Source of the DNA: Planctomycetota bacterium
GTDB taxonomy: Bacteria > Planctomycetota > UBA1135 > GCA-002686595
DNA: 64,000 bases
Assembly: GCA_016709875.1 (NCBI GenBank)
Contig: JADJLZ010000005.1
Span: 1 to 64,000, forward strand
Direction of reading: 5' to 3'
Shown: one piece after another, positions 26,511 through 34,996 of the stretch
Position numbering within the stretch: the stretch's first letter is position 1
Layout of the letters: the number at the start of each line of letters is the position of its first letter
Program-made: the position numbers and the translations under genes
Notes under the pieces: model-generated
Seen by the model: only the letters and a program-made list of their open reading frames with translations
Databases searched by the model: none
What the model was told of the DNA's origin: nothing

Positions 26511-28268
26511 TCACCACGCGACACGCAGCGCGTTCGTCGCGTTGAAGGTGGCGCCCGTGCAGAAGGTCGCGCTTGGGTCGCGGTAGTAGGCCTGGTACCA
26601 GCGCAGCGAGCCGGTATCGATCGGCATGCCGAACGCTGCGCTGCGCTGCGTGATGGACGGTTCGCCGGGTTGCGGGGCGCTCGCGGATCCGCTCGCCGCG
26701 GAGCGCACGTACAGACGCAGCAGCACTCCGGCGACGCAGCGCACACCGTCGCCGAAGACCGCGGCCTGCGCGAGGGCGCCGTCGCCCTGCAGGAAGATGG
26801 TCAGCGAACTTGGCAGCTCGCCGTCCACTTGCAGCACGAGCGCGTCCGGACGCGTCGCGCCGCTCGCCCCAAGATGCGCACCACCCGTGCCGGCGGAGTT
26901 CTCGCACCCGCGGCCGGGCTGGCCCTGGTTTCCGCAGGGACAGGCCGTCGGCGCCGAGCCGTCGCCGGCACAGAACTCCTGCAGCGAGCTCGTGCGCTCG
27001 CGCAGGAACACGTCGCGCACTCCGTTGGTGTCGTTGGGCGCGAGCCCGGCGCCGACACTGTCGAAGATCATCCGGCTGGCGTCGTCGGAGGGCACCGGAT
27101 AGTTGGCGCCGCCGTCGGACTCCTGGCCCAGGTAGTCGAGATTGACGCGCTCGTAGCCGCCCAGGAGCCGATCGTGCAGGAAGAGGTCCGAGACGCCGTT
27201 CAGGTCGCCAGGCACGACGTGCGAGTCGAGCGTGCTGAAGATCGAGTAGCGACCATCGGGCGTGATCCACGGAGCGTAGCAGTCCCAGCGCACCTGGCCT
27301 CCGTACCAGGTCATGCTCTCGCGCGTCACGGCGCCTGTCTGCAGGTCCTTGACGAAGATGTCCATGATCGCGTTGGTGTCGCCCGGAACCAGGTTGGTCG
27401 CCCGGCTGCGGAAGATCACCCAGCGCCCGTCGAGCGACAGGTACGGGTCGTAGCTCGGACCGTCCGCGCCGACACCGTTCGCGTCCTCGCTCGCGCGCAC
27501 GAGCGCGCCGCTCGCCAGATCGCAGACGAAGATGTCCTGCACTGCGTTGGTGTCGCCCGGGACGAGGTTCGTGGCCAGGCTCTCGAAGACCACGTGCGTG
27601 TTGTCCGGGGAGAACGTCGGCGCGCCCGAGTCGCCGTCGGCCGGAACAGCACCCACTCCCAGCGACAGGCAGCGCGCGCTCCCCGATACGAGATCGCGCA
27701 GGTAGATGTCCTTCAAACCGTTGGTGTCGCCGGGCGCGAAGTTGGTCGCGTTGCTCTCGAACACGAGCAGTCGCCCGTCGCGCGAGATCATCGGGTAGCG
27801 GCTCGAGCCGTCGGCGGGGGCACCCCCCTGGCCCAGGCTGCCGCAGACTGTCGTGCCCGCGAGGCGGTCGCGCACGAACACGTCGGCGAGGCCGTTGGTG
27901 TCGCCCGGTACGAGGTTCGACGCGAAGCTCTGGAACGCGACGAAGCGCGCATCGGCGCTCACCGTGGGCCACTGGCTGCTGGCGTCGCCGAGCTGACCGT
28001 GGTCGCCCACGCTGACGATCTGGGTCTGGCCCGTGTACGTGTCGCGCCAGAAGGCGTCCCGGAACCCGTTGCTGTCGCCCGCGACGAGGTTCGTCGCATC
28101 GCTGTGCCAGACGACGACGCGCAGGTCCGGCGTGCCGCGCACGTTCGAGCTGCGGCCGTCGCTGGGCGCGCCCGAGGGATCGACGGAGATCGCCAGCGTG
28201 GTCTGCGCGGCGGCCGGGAGCGCGAGCAGGAGGGGCAACGCGAGGGAGAGGCGCATACGGGATCTCAT
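26511..28268 (-). CDS. Secreted beta-propeller (PD40) protein with Cys-rich C-terminal module, third of a tandem trio
   Basis: The 585-residue product has a signal peptide (LSLALPLLLALPAAAQ). About eight repeats follow, of the type RFVAFQSFASNLVPGDTNGLADVFVRDR. The last 155 residues are the module starting EFCAGDGSAPTACPCGNQ and ending LRWYQAYYRD...VAW. It is expected at the cell surface or secreted. Its start lies eight bases from the stop of the preceding paralogue. An alternative start, Met at 28256, would shorten the signal peptide by four residues. Confidence 0.85.
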   Translation of the reverse strand: MRSRMRLSLALPLLLALPAAAQTTLAISVDPSGAPSDGRSSNVRGTPDLRVVVWHSDATNLVAGDSNGFRDAFWRDTYTGQTQIVSVGDHGQLGDASSQWPTVSADARFVAFQSFASNLVPGDTNGLADVFVRDRLAGTTVCGSLGQGGAPADGSSRYPMISRDGRLLVFESNATNFAPGDTNGLKDIYLRDLVSGSARCLSLGVGAVPADGDSGAPTFSPDNTHVVFESLATNLVPGDTNAVQDIFVCDLASGALVRASEDANGVGADGPSYDPYLSLDGRWVIFRSRATNLVPGDTNAIMDIFVKDLQTGAVTRESMTWYGGQVRWDCYAPWITPDGRYSIFSTLDSHVVPGDLNGVSDLFLHDRLLGGYERVNLDYLGQESDGGANYPVPSDDASRMIFDSVGAGLAPNDTNGVRDVFLRERTSSLQEFCAGDGSAPTACPCGNQGQPGRGCENSAGTGGAHLGASGATRPDALVLQVDGELPSSLTIFLQGDGALAQAAVFGDGVRCVAGVLLRLYVRSAASGSASAPQPGEPSITQRSAAFGMPIDTGSLRWYQAYYRDPSATFCTGATFNATNALRVAW

Positions 28269-28276
28269 CGCGAGCC

Positions 28277-30019
28277 TCACCAGCCGACGCGCACGCCGTT
28301 CGAGACGTTGAAGGTCGCGCTGGGACAGAAGCTCGCGTTCGGGTCGCGGTAGTAGACCTGGTACCAGCGCGTCGCGCCGGGGGGGAAGGGATCGCCGAGG
28401 GCCGCTGAGCGCAGGTGGATCGGCAGCTCGCCGGCGTGCGGCGCGCTGGCGCTGCCGGCGACCGCGTTGTGCACGTACAAGCGCTTGAGCGCGCCCGCGA
28501 CGCAGCGCACGCCGTCGCCGAAGACGATCCCCGGCGGTGCGATCGAATCGCCCTGCAGGAAGATCGAGAGCGCGCTGGCGGGCTCGCCGCTGGTCGTGAG
28601 CCGTACGCTGTCGGGCAGCGTCGTGCCGCTCGCCAGCAGCTGCACGCCCCCCGACGCGAGCGAGTTGTCGCAGCCGCGTCCCGTCGCGCCGGTGTTGCTG
28701 CACGGACACGCGGTCGCGAGCGAGCCGTCGCCCGAGCAGAAGGAGTGGAAGGAGCCCAGCCGGTCGCGCAGGAAGATGTCGCGCAGTCCGTTGCTGTCGT
28801 TCGCGACGAGGTCATCGGAGCTGCAGTCGAAGGCCACGAAGCGGCCGTCGGGGCTGACGGCGGGGTAGAAGCTGACGCCGCTCGCCTGCTGGCCGTTCGC
28901 GCCGACGCTGACACGCTCGGTCAGGCCGGCGGCGCGGTCGCGCAGGAAGATGTCCTCGCCGTTGTTCGTGTCGTTCGGGACGAGGTTGCCGGCGAGCGAG
29001 AAGTAGACCAGCCACTGGCCGTCGGGGCTGAGCACGGGGTCGTAGCAGTCCCAGTCGGCCTCGATTCCGGCGCTGGAAAGGCTGCAGCGCTCGATCGTGC
29101 CCGTCAGCATGTCCTTCACGAAAATGTCGATCTGGCCGTTGGCGTCGCCCGGGACGAAGTTCGCGTCGCGGCTGTCGAAGGCGACGAAGCGGCCTTCGTC
29201 GGAGACGTACGGATCGTTCGAGGGCTGGCTCGCCTGCGTGCCGGAGGATGTCGTGCTCACGCGCTGCGTCGCGCCGGTCAGGAGGTCGTGCAGGAACACG
29301 TCGGTGACCGCGTTGGTGTCGCCCGGGACGAGGTTCGTCGCATCGCTCTCGAAGGCCACGAAGCGTCCGTCGGGCGAGAGGTTCGCGTCGGTCGAGGCGC
29401 CGTCGCCCTGCGCTCCCGCCGAGTCGACGCTCACGCGCTGCGTGAGGCCGAGCTGCCGGTCGCGCACGAAGATGTCGCGCACGCCGTTGCTGTCGCCGGC
29501 GACGAGGTTCGACGCGTTGCTCTCCCAGGCGACGTAGCGCCCGTCGTGCGAGATCGTCGGATAGCGGTTGCCGCCGTTCGCGGGCTCGCCCAGCGGACCG
29601 ACGCTGATGCACTCGGTCGTCCCGAGCAGCCGGTCGCGCAGGAAGATGTCCGAGGTGTTGTTCGTGTCGCCGGGCACGAGGTTCGTGGCGTAGGAGAAGA
29701 ACACCACGTAGCGCCCGTCGGCCGAGATCTCCGGCTCGAGCGAATCGCCGTCGCCCTGGGTGCCCGCGCTCGAAAGGCTCGCCAGCGTGGTCAGGCCGGT
29801 CGCGATCTCGCGCACGATCACGTCCGCGTGAGCGTTGACGTCGCCGAGCACGAGCGTCGTCGCGACGCTCTGCCAGGTGAGGAAGCGCATGTCGGCCGAG
29901 AGCTCCGCGTAGAGCGAGCCGTCGTCGGTCTGGACGCCGGCCGTGCTGGTCGTCATCAGCGTCGTCGACTGCGCCGAGGCGAGAGACGCGAGACAGACGA
30001 TCGCGGGAAGGGACTTCAT
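28277..30019 (-). CDS. Secreted beta-propeller (PD40) protein with Cys-rich C-terminal module, second of a tandem trio
   Basis: The 580-residue protein has a short signal peptide (LPAIVCLASLASAQ) and about nine PD40-type repeats with the calcium-loop-like phrase GDTNG or GDSNG followed by RDIFVRDR. It ends in the six-cysteine module (FCSGDGSLATACPCSN, GRGCDNS, VRCVAG, SFCPS), finishing in RVGW. The ATG at 30019 overlaps the stop of the upstream gene by one base, a sign of translational coupling. Two GTG codons just upstream are less likely starts. Confidence 0.85.
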   Translation of the reverse strand: MKSLPAIVCLASLASAQSTTLMTTSTAGVQTDDGSLYAELSADMRFLTWQSVATTLVLGDVNAHADVIVREIATGLTTLASLSSAGTQGDGDSLEPEISADGRYVVFFSYATNLVPGDTNNTSDIFLRDRLLGTTECISVGPLGEPANGGNRYPTISHDGRYVAWESNASNLVAGDSNGVRDIFVRDRQLGLTQRVSVDSAGAQGDGASTDANLSPDGRFVAFESDATNLVPGDTNAVTDVFLHDLLTGATQRVSTTSSGTQASQPSNDPYVSDEGRFVAFDSRDANFVPGDANGQIDIFVKDMLTGTIERCSLSSAGIEADWDCYDPVLSPDGQWLVYFSLAGNLVPNDTNNGEDIFLRDRAAGLTERVSVGANGQQASGVSFYPAVSPDGRFVAFDCSSDDLVANDSNGLRDIFLRDRLGSFHSFCSGDGSLATACPCSNTGATGRGCDNSLASGGVQLLASGTTLPDSVRLTTSGEPASALSIFLQGDSIAPPGIVFGDGVRCVAGALKRLYVHNAVAGSASAPHAGELPIHLRSAALGDPFPPGATRWYQVYYRDPNASFCPSATFNVSNGVRVGW

Positions 30020-31770
30020 CACCACTGGATGCGCAGCGCGTCGCTCAGGTTCGTTGCGGAGCTGCCGCAGGAGCCACCCGAGGGGTCGCGGTACCAGGTC
30101 TGGTACCAGCGGAAGGCGCCCGGAGGAATCGCATCTCCAAGCTGCAGAGCCCGCTCGCGCAGGCTCTGTGCGCCCGCCGGAGGCGCGCGTGCGGCCGAGG
30201 CGCTGCTCGGGACGTCGTAGAGCCGCAGGATGTGCCCGCCCGCGCAGCGCAGGCCGCGCCCGAAGACCACCGGCGTCGCGAGTTGCGCGTCCGCCTGCAG
30301 GAAGACCGCCAGCAGCCCGCTCATGCCGCTCGCCACGAGTTCGACATCATCCGCCGCGGCGACTCCAAGCGCCTCCAGGCGCGCGCCCTCGGGATGCGCG
30401 GAGTTCCCGCAGCCGTTGCCAGGGGCTCCCGTGTTCGCGCACGGGCACGGCACGGCCTGCGAGCCGTCTCCCGCGCAGCTGGAATGGAAATCCCCGACGC
30501 GATCGCGCACGAACACGTCCCAGGTGGCGTTTTCATCGTCCTGCGCGAGGTTGGGAGCGGAGTCCTCGAAGGCCACGAAGCGTCCGTCGTCGCAGACCGA
30601 GACAAAGCGCGCGATGCCGCGCGCCTCGTGCCCGTTGCCCGCGAGCGACACGCGCTCGGTCGTCCCCGAGGCCAGATCGTGCAGGAAGTCGTCGGAACTC
30701 CAGTTCGTGTCGCCGGGGACGAGCGTGTCCGCGAGCGAGAAGAAGACGACGCAGTTCCCGTCCGCGCTGATGCGCGGGTAGTAGGAGTTCCAGTTGCCCT
30801 GCACGCCGCTGCTCGAGACGCTCACGCGCGTGAGCACGCCGCTCGTGAGGTCCTTCACGAACACGTCGCCGACCCCGTTGCTGTCGCCGGGCACGAGGTC
30901 CTCGGCCAGGCTGTAGAAGGTCGCGAGGTGCCCGTCGCGCGAGAGGTCGATGTCGGCCGAGAGGCCGTGACCCTCGCGACCGAGCGAGTTCGTCGAGGCG
31001 CGCACGATCGTCCCGGTCGCGACCTCGCACACGAACACGTCCATCGCGTCGTTGTGGTCGTCGGCGACCAGGTTCGTCGCCGTGCTCGAAAAACCGACGT
31101 AGCGACCGTCGGGTGAGATCGACGTGCAGAGCACGTCGTCGTCGGCCTGTGAGCCGTCGGAAGCAAGGCTCAGGATCCGCGTCTTGCCCGTCGCGCGATC
31201 GTGCAGGAAGACGTCCTTCAGCCCGTTGACGTCGTTCGGGACGAGGTTGGAAGCCTGGCTCTCGAAGGCGACGAAGCGGCCATCCTCGCTGATGTAGGCG
31301 TAGCGGCTGCCGCCGTTCGACTCCGAACCGCTGCTCGAGACGCTGACGCGCTCGGTCACGCCGAGCAGCATGTCGCGCACGAAGATGTCGCTCTCCCCGT
31401 TCGTGTCGCCGGGCACGAGGTCGCTGGCGTAGCTCTGGAAGCAGACGTAGCGGCCTTCGCGCGAGATCTGCGACTGGCGACTCGGCCCGTTGCCGGTCGT
31501 CCCGAAGAGGCTGACCGAGACGAGCTCGCGCGCTGCGGTCCAGCGATCGCTGCGGAACACGTCCTCGCAGCCGTTGCCGTCGAGCGGGAGGAGGTCGTCC
31601 GAACGGCTCTGGAACGAGAGGTAGTGCGCGTCGCCGCTGATCGAGGCGAGCATGGAGAGGCCGTCGCCGGGGACTCCGCTGCTCGTCTGGCTGAAGAGGG
31701 TCGTGGACTGGGAAAGTGCGGCCGGTGCGAGGAGCAGCAGCCCGGCTGCGAGGAGCTGGGGGGAAGGCAT
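30019..31770 (-). CDS. Secreted beta-propeller (PD40) protein with Cys-rich C-terminal module, first of a tandem trio
   Basis: The 583-residue product starts with LLAAGLLLLAPAALSQ as signal peptide and continues with PD40-type repeats such as VCFQSYASDLVPGDTNGESDIFVRD. The C-terminal module (SCAGDGSQAVPCPCAN, GNGCGNS, LRCAGG, SCGSS) ends in RIQW. It is the most diverged of the trio in this module. The 232 bases upstream, shared with the divergent ABC transporter operon, should contain promoters for both; none was clear. Confidence 0.85.
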   Translation of the reverse strand: MPSPQLLAAGLLLLAPAALSQSTTLFSQTSSGVPGDGLSMLASISGDAHYLSFQSRSDDLLPLDGNGCEDVFRSDRWTAARELVSVSLFGTTGNGPSRQSQISREGRYVCFQSYASDLVPGDTNGESDIFVRDMLLGVTERVSVSSSGSESNGGSRYAYISEDGRFVAFESQASNLVPNDVNGLKDVFLHDRATGKTRILSLASDGSQADDDVLCTSISPDGRYVGFSSTATNLVADDHNDAMDVFVCEVATGTIVRASTNSLGREGHGLSADIDLSRDGHLATFYSLAEDLVPGDSNGVGDVFVKDLTSGVLTRVSVSSSGVQGNWNSYYPRISADGNCVVFFSLADTLVPGDTNWSSDDFLHDLASGTTERVSLAGNGHEARGIARFVSVCDDGRFVAFEDSAPNLAQDDENATWDVFVRDRVGDFHSSCAGDGSQAVPCPCANTGAPGNGCGNSAHPEGARLEALGVAAADDVELVASGMSGLLAVFLQADAQLATPVVFGRGLRCAGGHILRLYDVPSSASAARAPPAGAQSLRERALQLGDAIPPGAFRWYQTWYRDPSGGSCGSSATNLSDALRIQW

Positions 31771-32002
31771 GCCTCTTCCATTAGACGCCGACCCGGCCGT
31801 CTTGGACAGCGAGGGAGGCTCCGCGGGCCGAGCGCACCCGTGCCTTGGATCGGTCGAAGCCGAGGCCGCGCGCCGGGGAGGTGGTGGGAGTCATAGCGGC
31901 TACGAGTTTCCCGACGGCGCTCCACCCTGGCCAGCGTTCGCAATAGGCTTGGTGGCTCGGCCTCCGATAGGGGCCAAGCTCTTCACCGGACTGCTACCAC
32001 CC

Positions 32003-33115
32003 ATGAAACTCAAAGTTCTGATCGCCGCGATCGTCATCATCGTCGGGCTGTACTTCCTGAAGACACAGCTCGAGAAGAAGAAGGAGTACATCCCGGATGT
32101 ACCCTCGGCAGCGGTGCCCGGCGCGGCGACCGCCCATCCGGAAGCGGTCAAGGAGCGGCAGCACTTCACGGTGGGCTTCATTCCCGTGACCTGCCACCTG
32201 ACTTGTCCGGTCACGAGCTGGGTGACCGAGCACAGCGACAAGGGGACGGTCTTCGAGACCAAGAAGTTCGGCGAGTTCTCCTCGATGCGCGAGGCGCTGA
32301 TCGCGCGCCAGATCGACGCGACCTTCATGATCACGCCGCTGGCGATGAAGCTCGTCTCCGACGGAGTGCCGGTGAAGATCGTCTACCTCGGCCACCGCGA
32401 CGGCAGTGCGATCATCGTGGCCGCGAACAGCCCGATCAAGGACTTCGCGGGCCTCAAGGGCAAGGTCGTCGCGATCCCCAGCCGCTACTCGAACCAGAAC
32501 CTGCTCATGCACCGCATGATGAAGAAGTTCGGGATGAGCGACGACGACATCACGCTCAAGGAGCTGCCGCCCCCCGACCACCCCTCGGCCCTGGCCGCGG
32601 GCGCGATCGACGCCTACATCGTCGGCGAGCCGCACGCCGCGCGCGCCGAACTCGACGGCAGCGGGCGCGTGCTCTACCAGTGCGGCGAGCTCTGGCCCGA
32701 GTTCATCTCCTGCGGCCTGGTCGTGCGCGACGAGGTGATCCAGGAGCAGCGCGCCCTGGTCGAGGAGCTCGTGCGCGGCATTGCGGCCTCGGGCAAGTGG
32801 CTCGATTCGGACATCACGACCGGAGCGCAGCACCGCAAGGACGCCGCGCAGGTCGTCGGAAACGTCTTCTACAACCAGGATCCCAAGCTGCTCGAGTACG
32901 TGCTCCTGAAGGACACAGGCCGCGTGAAGTACTCGAACCTCAAGCCCACGCAGGAGCGCTTCGACGAGATCATGCAGCTTGCCTTCGAGATGAAGGTGCT
33001 GCCGCGCATGATGAAGTTCGACGAGTACTGCGACACGAGCTTCGCGCCGGACCTGGAGACCCTGCCGCTACCCTGCGACCGGCTCCCGGCCCTGAGCGAG
33101 GCCGTCAAGAAGTGA
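32003..33115 (+). CDS. NitT/TauT-family ABC transporter substrate-binding protein, membrane-anchored
   Basis: The 370-residue protein has an N-terminal hydrophobic helix (residues 3-19) followed by KTQLEKKKE rather than a cleavage site, so it is probably anchored in the membrane. The binding-protein fold follows (HFTVGFIPVTCHLTC, SMREALIARQIDATFM, GLKGKVVAIPSR). This type is typical of importers for nitrate, sulfonates, bicarbonate or thiamine precursors. Cys64 and Cys68 (CHLTC) lie at the start of the mature fold near the ligand cleft, which is unusual and might bind metal. Its stop overlaps the permease start (GTGA). The ligand is unknown. Confidence 0.8.
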   Translation: MKLKVLIAAIVIIVGLYFLKTQLEKKKEYIPDVPSAAVPGAATAHPEAVKERQHFTVGFIPVTCHLTCPVTSWVTEHSDKGTVFETKKFGEFSSMREALIARQIDATFMITPLAMKLVSDGVPVKIVYLGHRDGSAIIVAANSPIKDFAGLKGKVVAIPSRYSNQNLLMHRMMKKFGMSDDDITLKELPPPDHPSALAAGAIDAYIVGEPHAARAELDGSGRVLYQCGELWPEFISCGLVVRDEVIQEQRALVEELVRGIAASGKWLDSDITTGAQHRKDAAQVVGNVFYNQDPKLLEYVLLKDTGRVKYSNLKPTQERFDEIMQLAFEMKVLPRMMKFDEYCDTSFAPDLETLPLPCDRLPALSEAVKK

Positions 33116-34032
33116 GCGACTGGCCGTACCTCGCGGCACTGGGGGCGGTCGCGGCGATCTACGTCGCCTGCAGGCTGAAGGAGCCTTGGCCCAAGCTGCT
33201 CCTGCCGCTCGCGGTGGTCGTGATCTTCGTCTGCCTCTGGCAGGTCGCCTGCGAACTCGCGCGCTACCCCGTGCGACAGATGGATGGGACCGTGCGCATC
33301 GTCGAGCGCTTTCCCGCGCCCTGGTCCGTCCTGCTCGCGAGCGGTCAGCCCTTTTTCGACGGCACGCTGCTGAAATACGCGATCGCGAGTCTGTACCGCG
33401 TCGCGTGCGGTTTCGGCATCGCGGCGGCACTGGGGATCCCGTTCGGCCTGTGGCTGGGCTGGTCCACGCGCGCCTCGCAGGCCTTCAATCCGCTCGTGCA
33501 GGCCTTGCGTCCGATCTCGCCGATCGCCTGGATCCCGCTCGCGATCCTGTGGTTCGGCGTGAAGGACGGCTCGAGCATCTTCCTGATCACGCTCTCTTCC
33601 TTCTTCCCGATCGTCACCGGGGCGATGACCGCGGTGCGCTCGATCCCGCTCGTCTACGTGCGCTCGGCGCAGAACTTCGGGCTCGAGGGCTTCGAGCTGT
33701 TTCGGCGCGCGGTGCTGCCCGCGTGCCTGCCGCAGATCATCACCAGCCTGCGCCTCGCGCTCGGGATCGCCTGGGTCGTGATCGTTGCGGCCGAGATGAT
33801 CGCCGTGGATTCGGGACTGGGGTACCTGATCACCGACTCGCGCAACGCGAGCAACTACCCGCGCGTGATCGTGGGCATGATTGCCATCGGCCTGATTGGC
33901 TTCGTGCTCGACAATTCCATCCGGCGTCTGGAGCGCTTCGACGAGGTGCGCTGGGGCTTCCCCAACGAGCGCAAGGCGATGGACACCGAGCGCATTCGCG
34001 TCGCACACACCAAGGCCCAGGTGCCAGACTGA
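33112..34032 (+). CDS. ABC transporter permease, NitT/TauT family
   Basis: The 306-residue product has about seven hydrophobic helices and the cytoplasmic EAA loop (NFGLEGFELFRRAVLPACLPQI) that docks on the ATPase. The GTG start at 33112 overlaps the stop of the binding-protein gene. The N-terminus has an extra helix before the usual permease start, as in some nitrate and taurine permeases. It is followed with a one-base overlap by the ATPase gene. Confidence 0.88.
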   Translation: MSDWPYLAALGAVAAIYVACRLKEPWPKLLLPLAVVVIFVCLWQVACELARYPVRQMDGTVRIVERFPAPWSVLLASGQPFFDGTLLKYAIASLYRVACGFGIAAALGIPFGLWLGWSTRASQAFNPLVQALRPISPIAWIPLAILWFGVKDGSSIFLITLSSFFPIVTGAMTAVRSIPLVYVRSAQNFGLEGFELFRRAVLPACLPQIITSLRLALGIAWVVIVAAEMIAVDSGLGYLITDSRNASNYPRVIVGMIAIGLIGFVLDNSIRRLERFDEVRWGFPNERKAMDTERIRVAHTKAQVPD

Positions 34033-34827
34033 TGGGATTGCAGCCGCCGATGACGCTTCCGCAGAATGGCACGAGCATGCCTCCCAAGGTGCTCGTTCGC
34101 GGTGTCTCGAAGCTCTTCCCGAGGAAGGGGGGCGACCTCGAGGTCTTGAAGAGCATCGATCTCTCGATCGCGCCGGGCGAGTTCGTGTGCTTGCTCGGTC
34201 CGTCCGGATGCGGCAAGTCCACGCTGCTCAACATCGTCGGGGGCTTCGACTCGCCGACGCACGGGACGGTCGAGATCGACGGGCAGCCAGTGATGGGGCC
34301 CGATCCCCAACGCGTGTTCGTCTTCCAGGAGTACGGGATCTTTCCCTGGGCCTCCGTGGGACAACGTCGCGCTCGGGCTGCGCAACCGCTCGAAGGAGGA
34401 GCAGCACCGGATCGTGGAGCACTACATCGATCTGGTTGGCCTCAAGGGCTTCGAGAAGACCTACCCCGGCGAGCTCTCCGGCGGCATGAAGCAGCGCGTG
34501 GCCGTTGCACGCGCACTCGCGGTCGCTCCCGACATCATCTTCATGGACGAGCCGCTCGGCGCGCTCGATTCGCTCACGCGGCTGCAGATGCGCTCGGAGC
34601 TCCTGCGCATCTGGCAAGCCGAGAAGATGACGATCCTCTTTGTCACGCACGACGTCGACGAGGCGCTGCAGCTCGCCGACCGCATCGTGGTGATGTCGCC
34701 ACGGCCGGGTCGGATCGCGGAGATCGTCCCGGTCACCGCGCAGCACCCGCGCGACCTCGGGAGCTCCGAGTACGGCAGCCTGAAGAACCGGCTGTACGAG
34801 CTGCTCGGCGTCAGCCACTCGGTCTGA
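34032..34827 (+). pseudogene. ABC transporter ATP-binding protein (NitT/TauT family), frameshifted
   Basis: The first part, from ATG 34032, has Walker A (GPSGCGKST) and the Q-loop (VFQEYGIFPWASV). The second part, in another frame, begins about 34360 and has the signature LSGGMKQR, Walker B (IIFMDEPLG) and the H-loop (FVTHDVDEA). Joining them needs two extra bases at about 34356-34358: gtgggac would read gtgtgggac, giving ASVWDNVALGLR, as expected for the family. This looks like loss of one GT from a GTGTG run. It may be a real mutation that disables the importer, or an assembly error. All other motifs are intact, which favours a recent event or an error. Confidence 0.8.
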
Positions 34828-34996
34828 TCCGTCCCGGGAACGCATTCCGGATCGGGAAACGCTTTCGCGCCGGGGCCGCCTACGGGGGAGGACGCATGCC
34901 CCAAAGGGTGTGCTCTCCAAAATGGAAACTCCTTGAAAGCCATCAAGATCACTTGCTGGCGAGCGCGACATTGGCGCAGCACCCCAGGAGTTCCCC

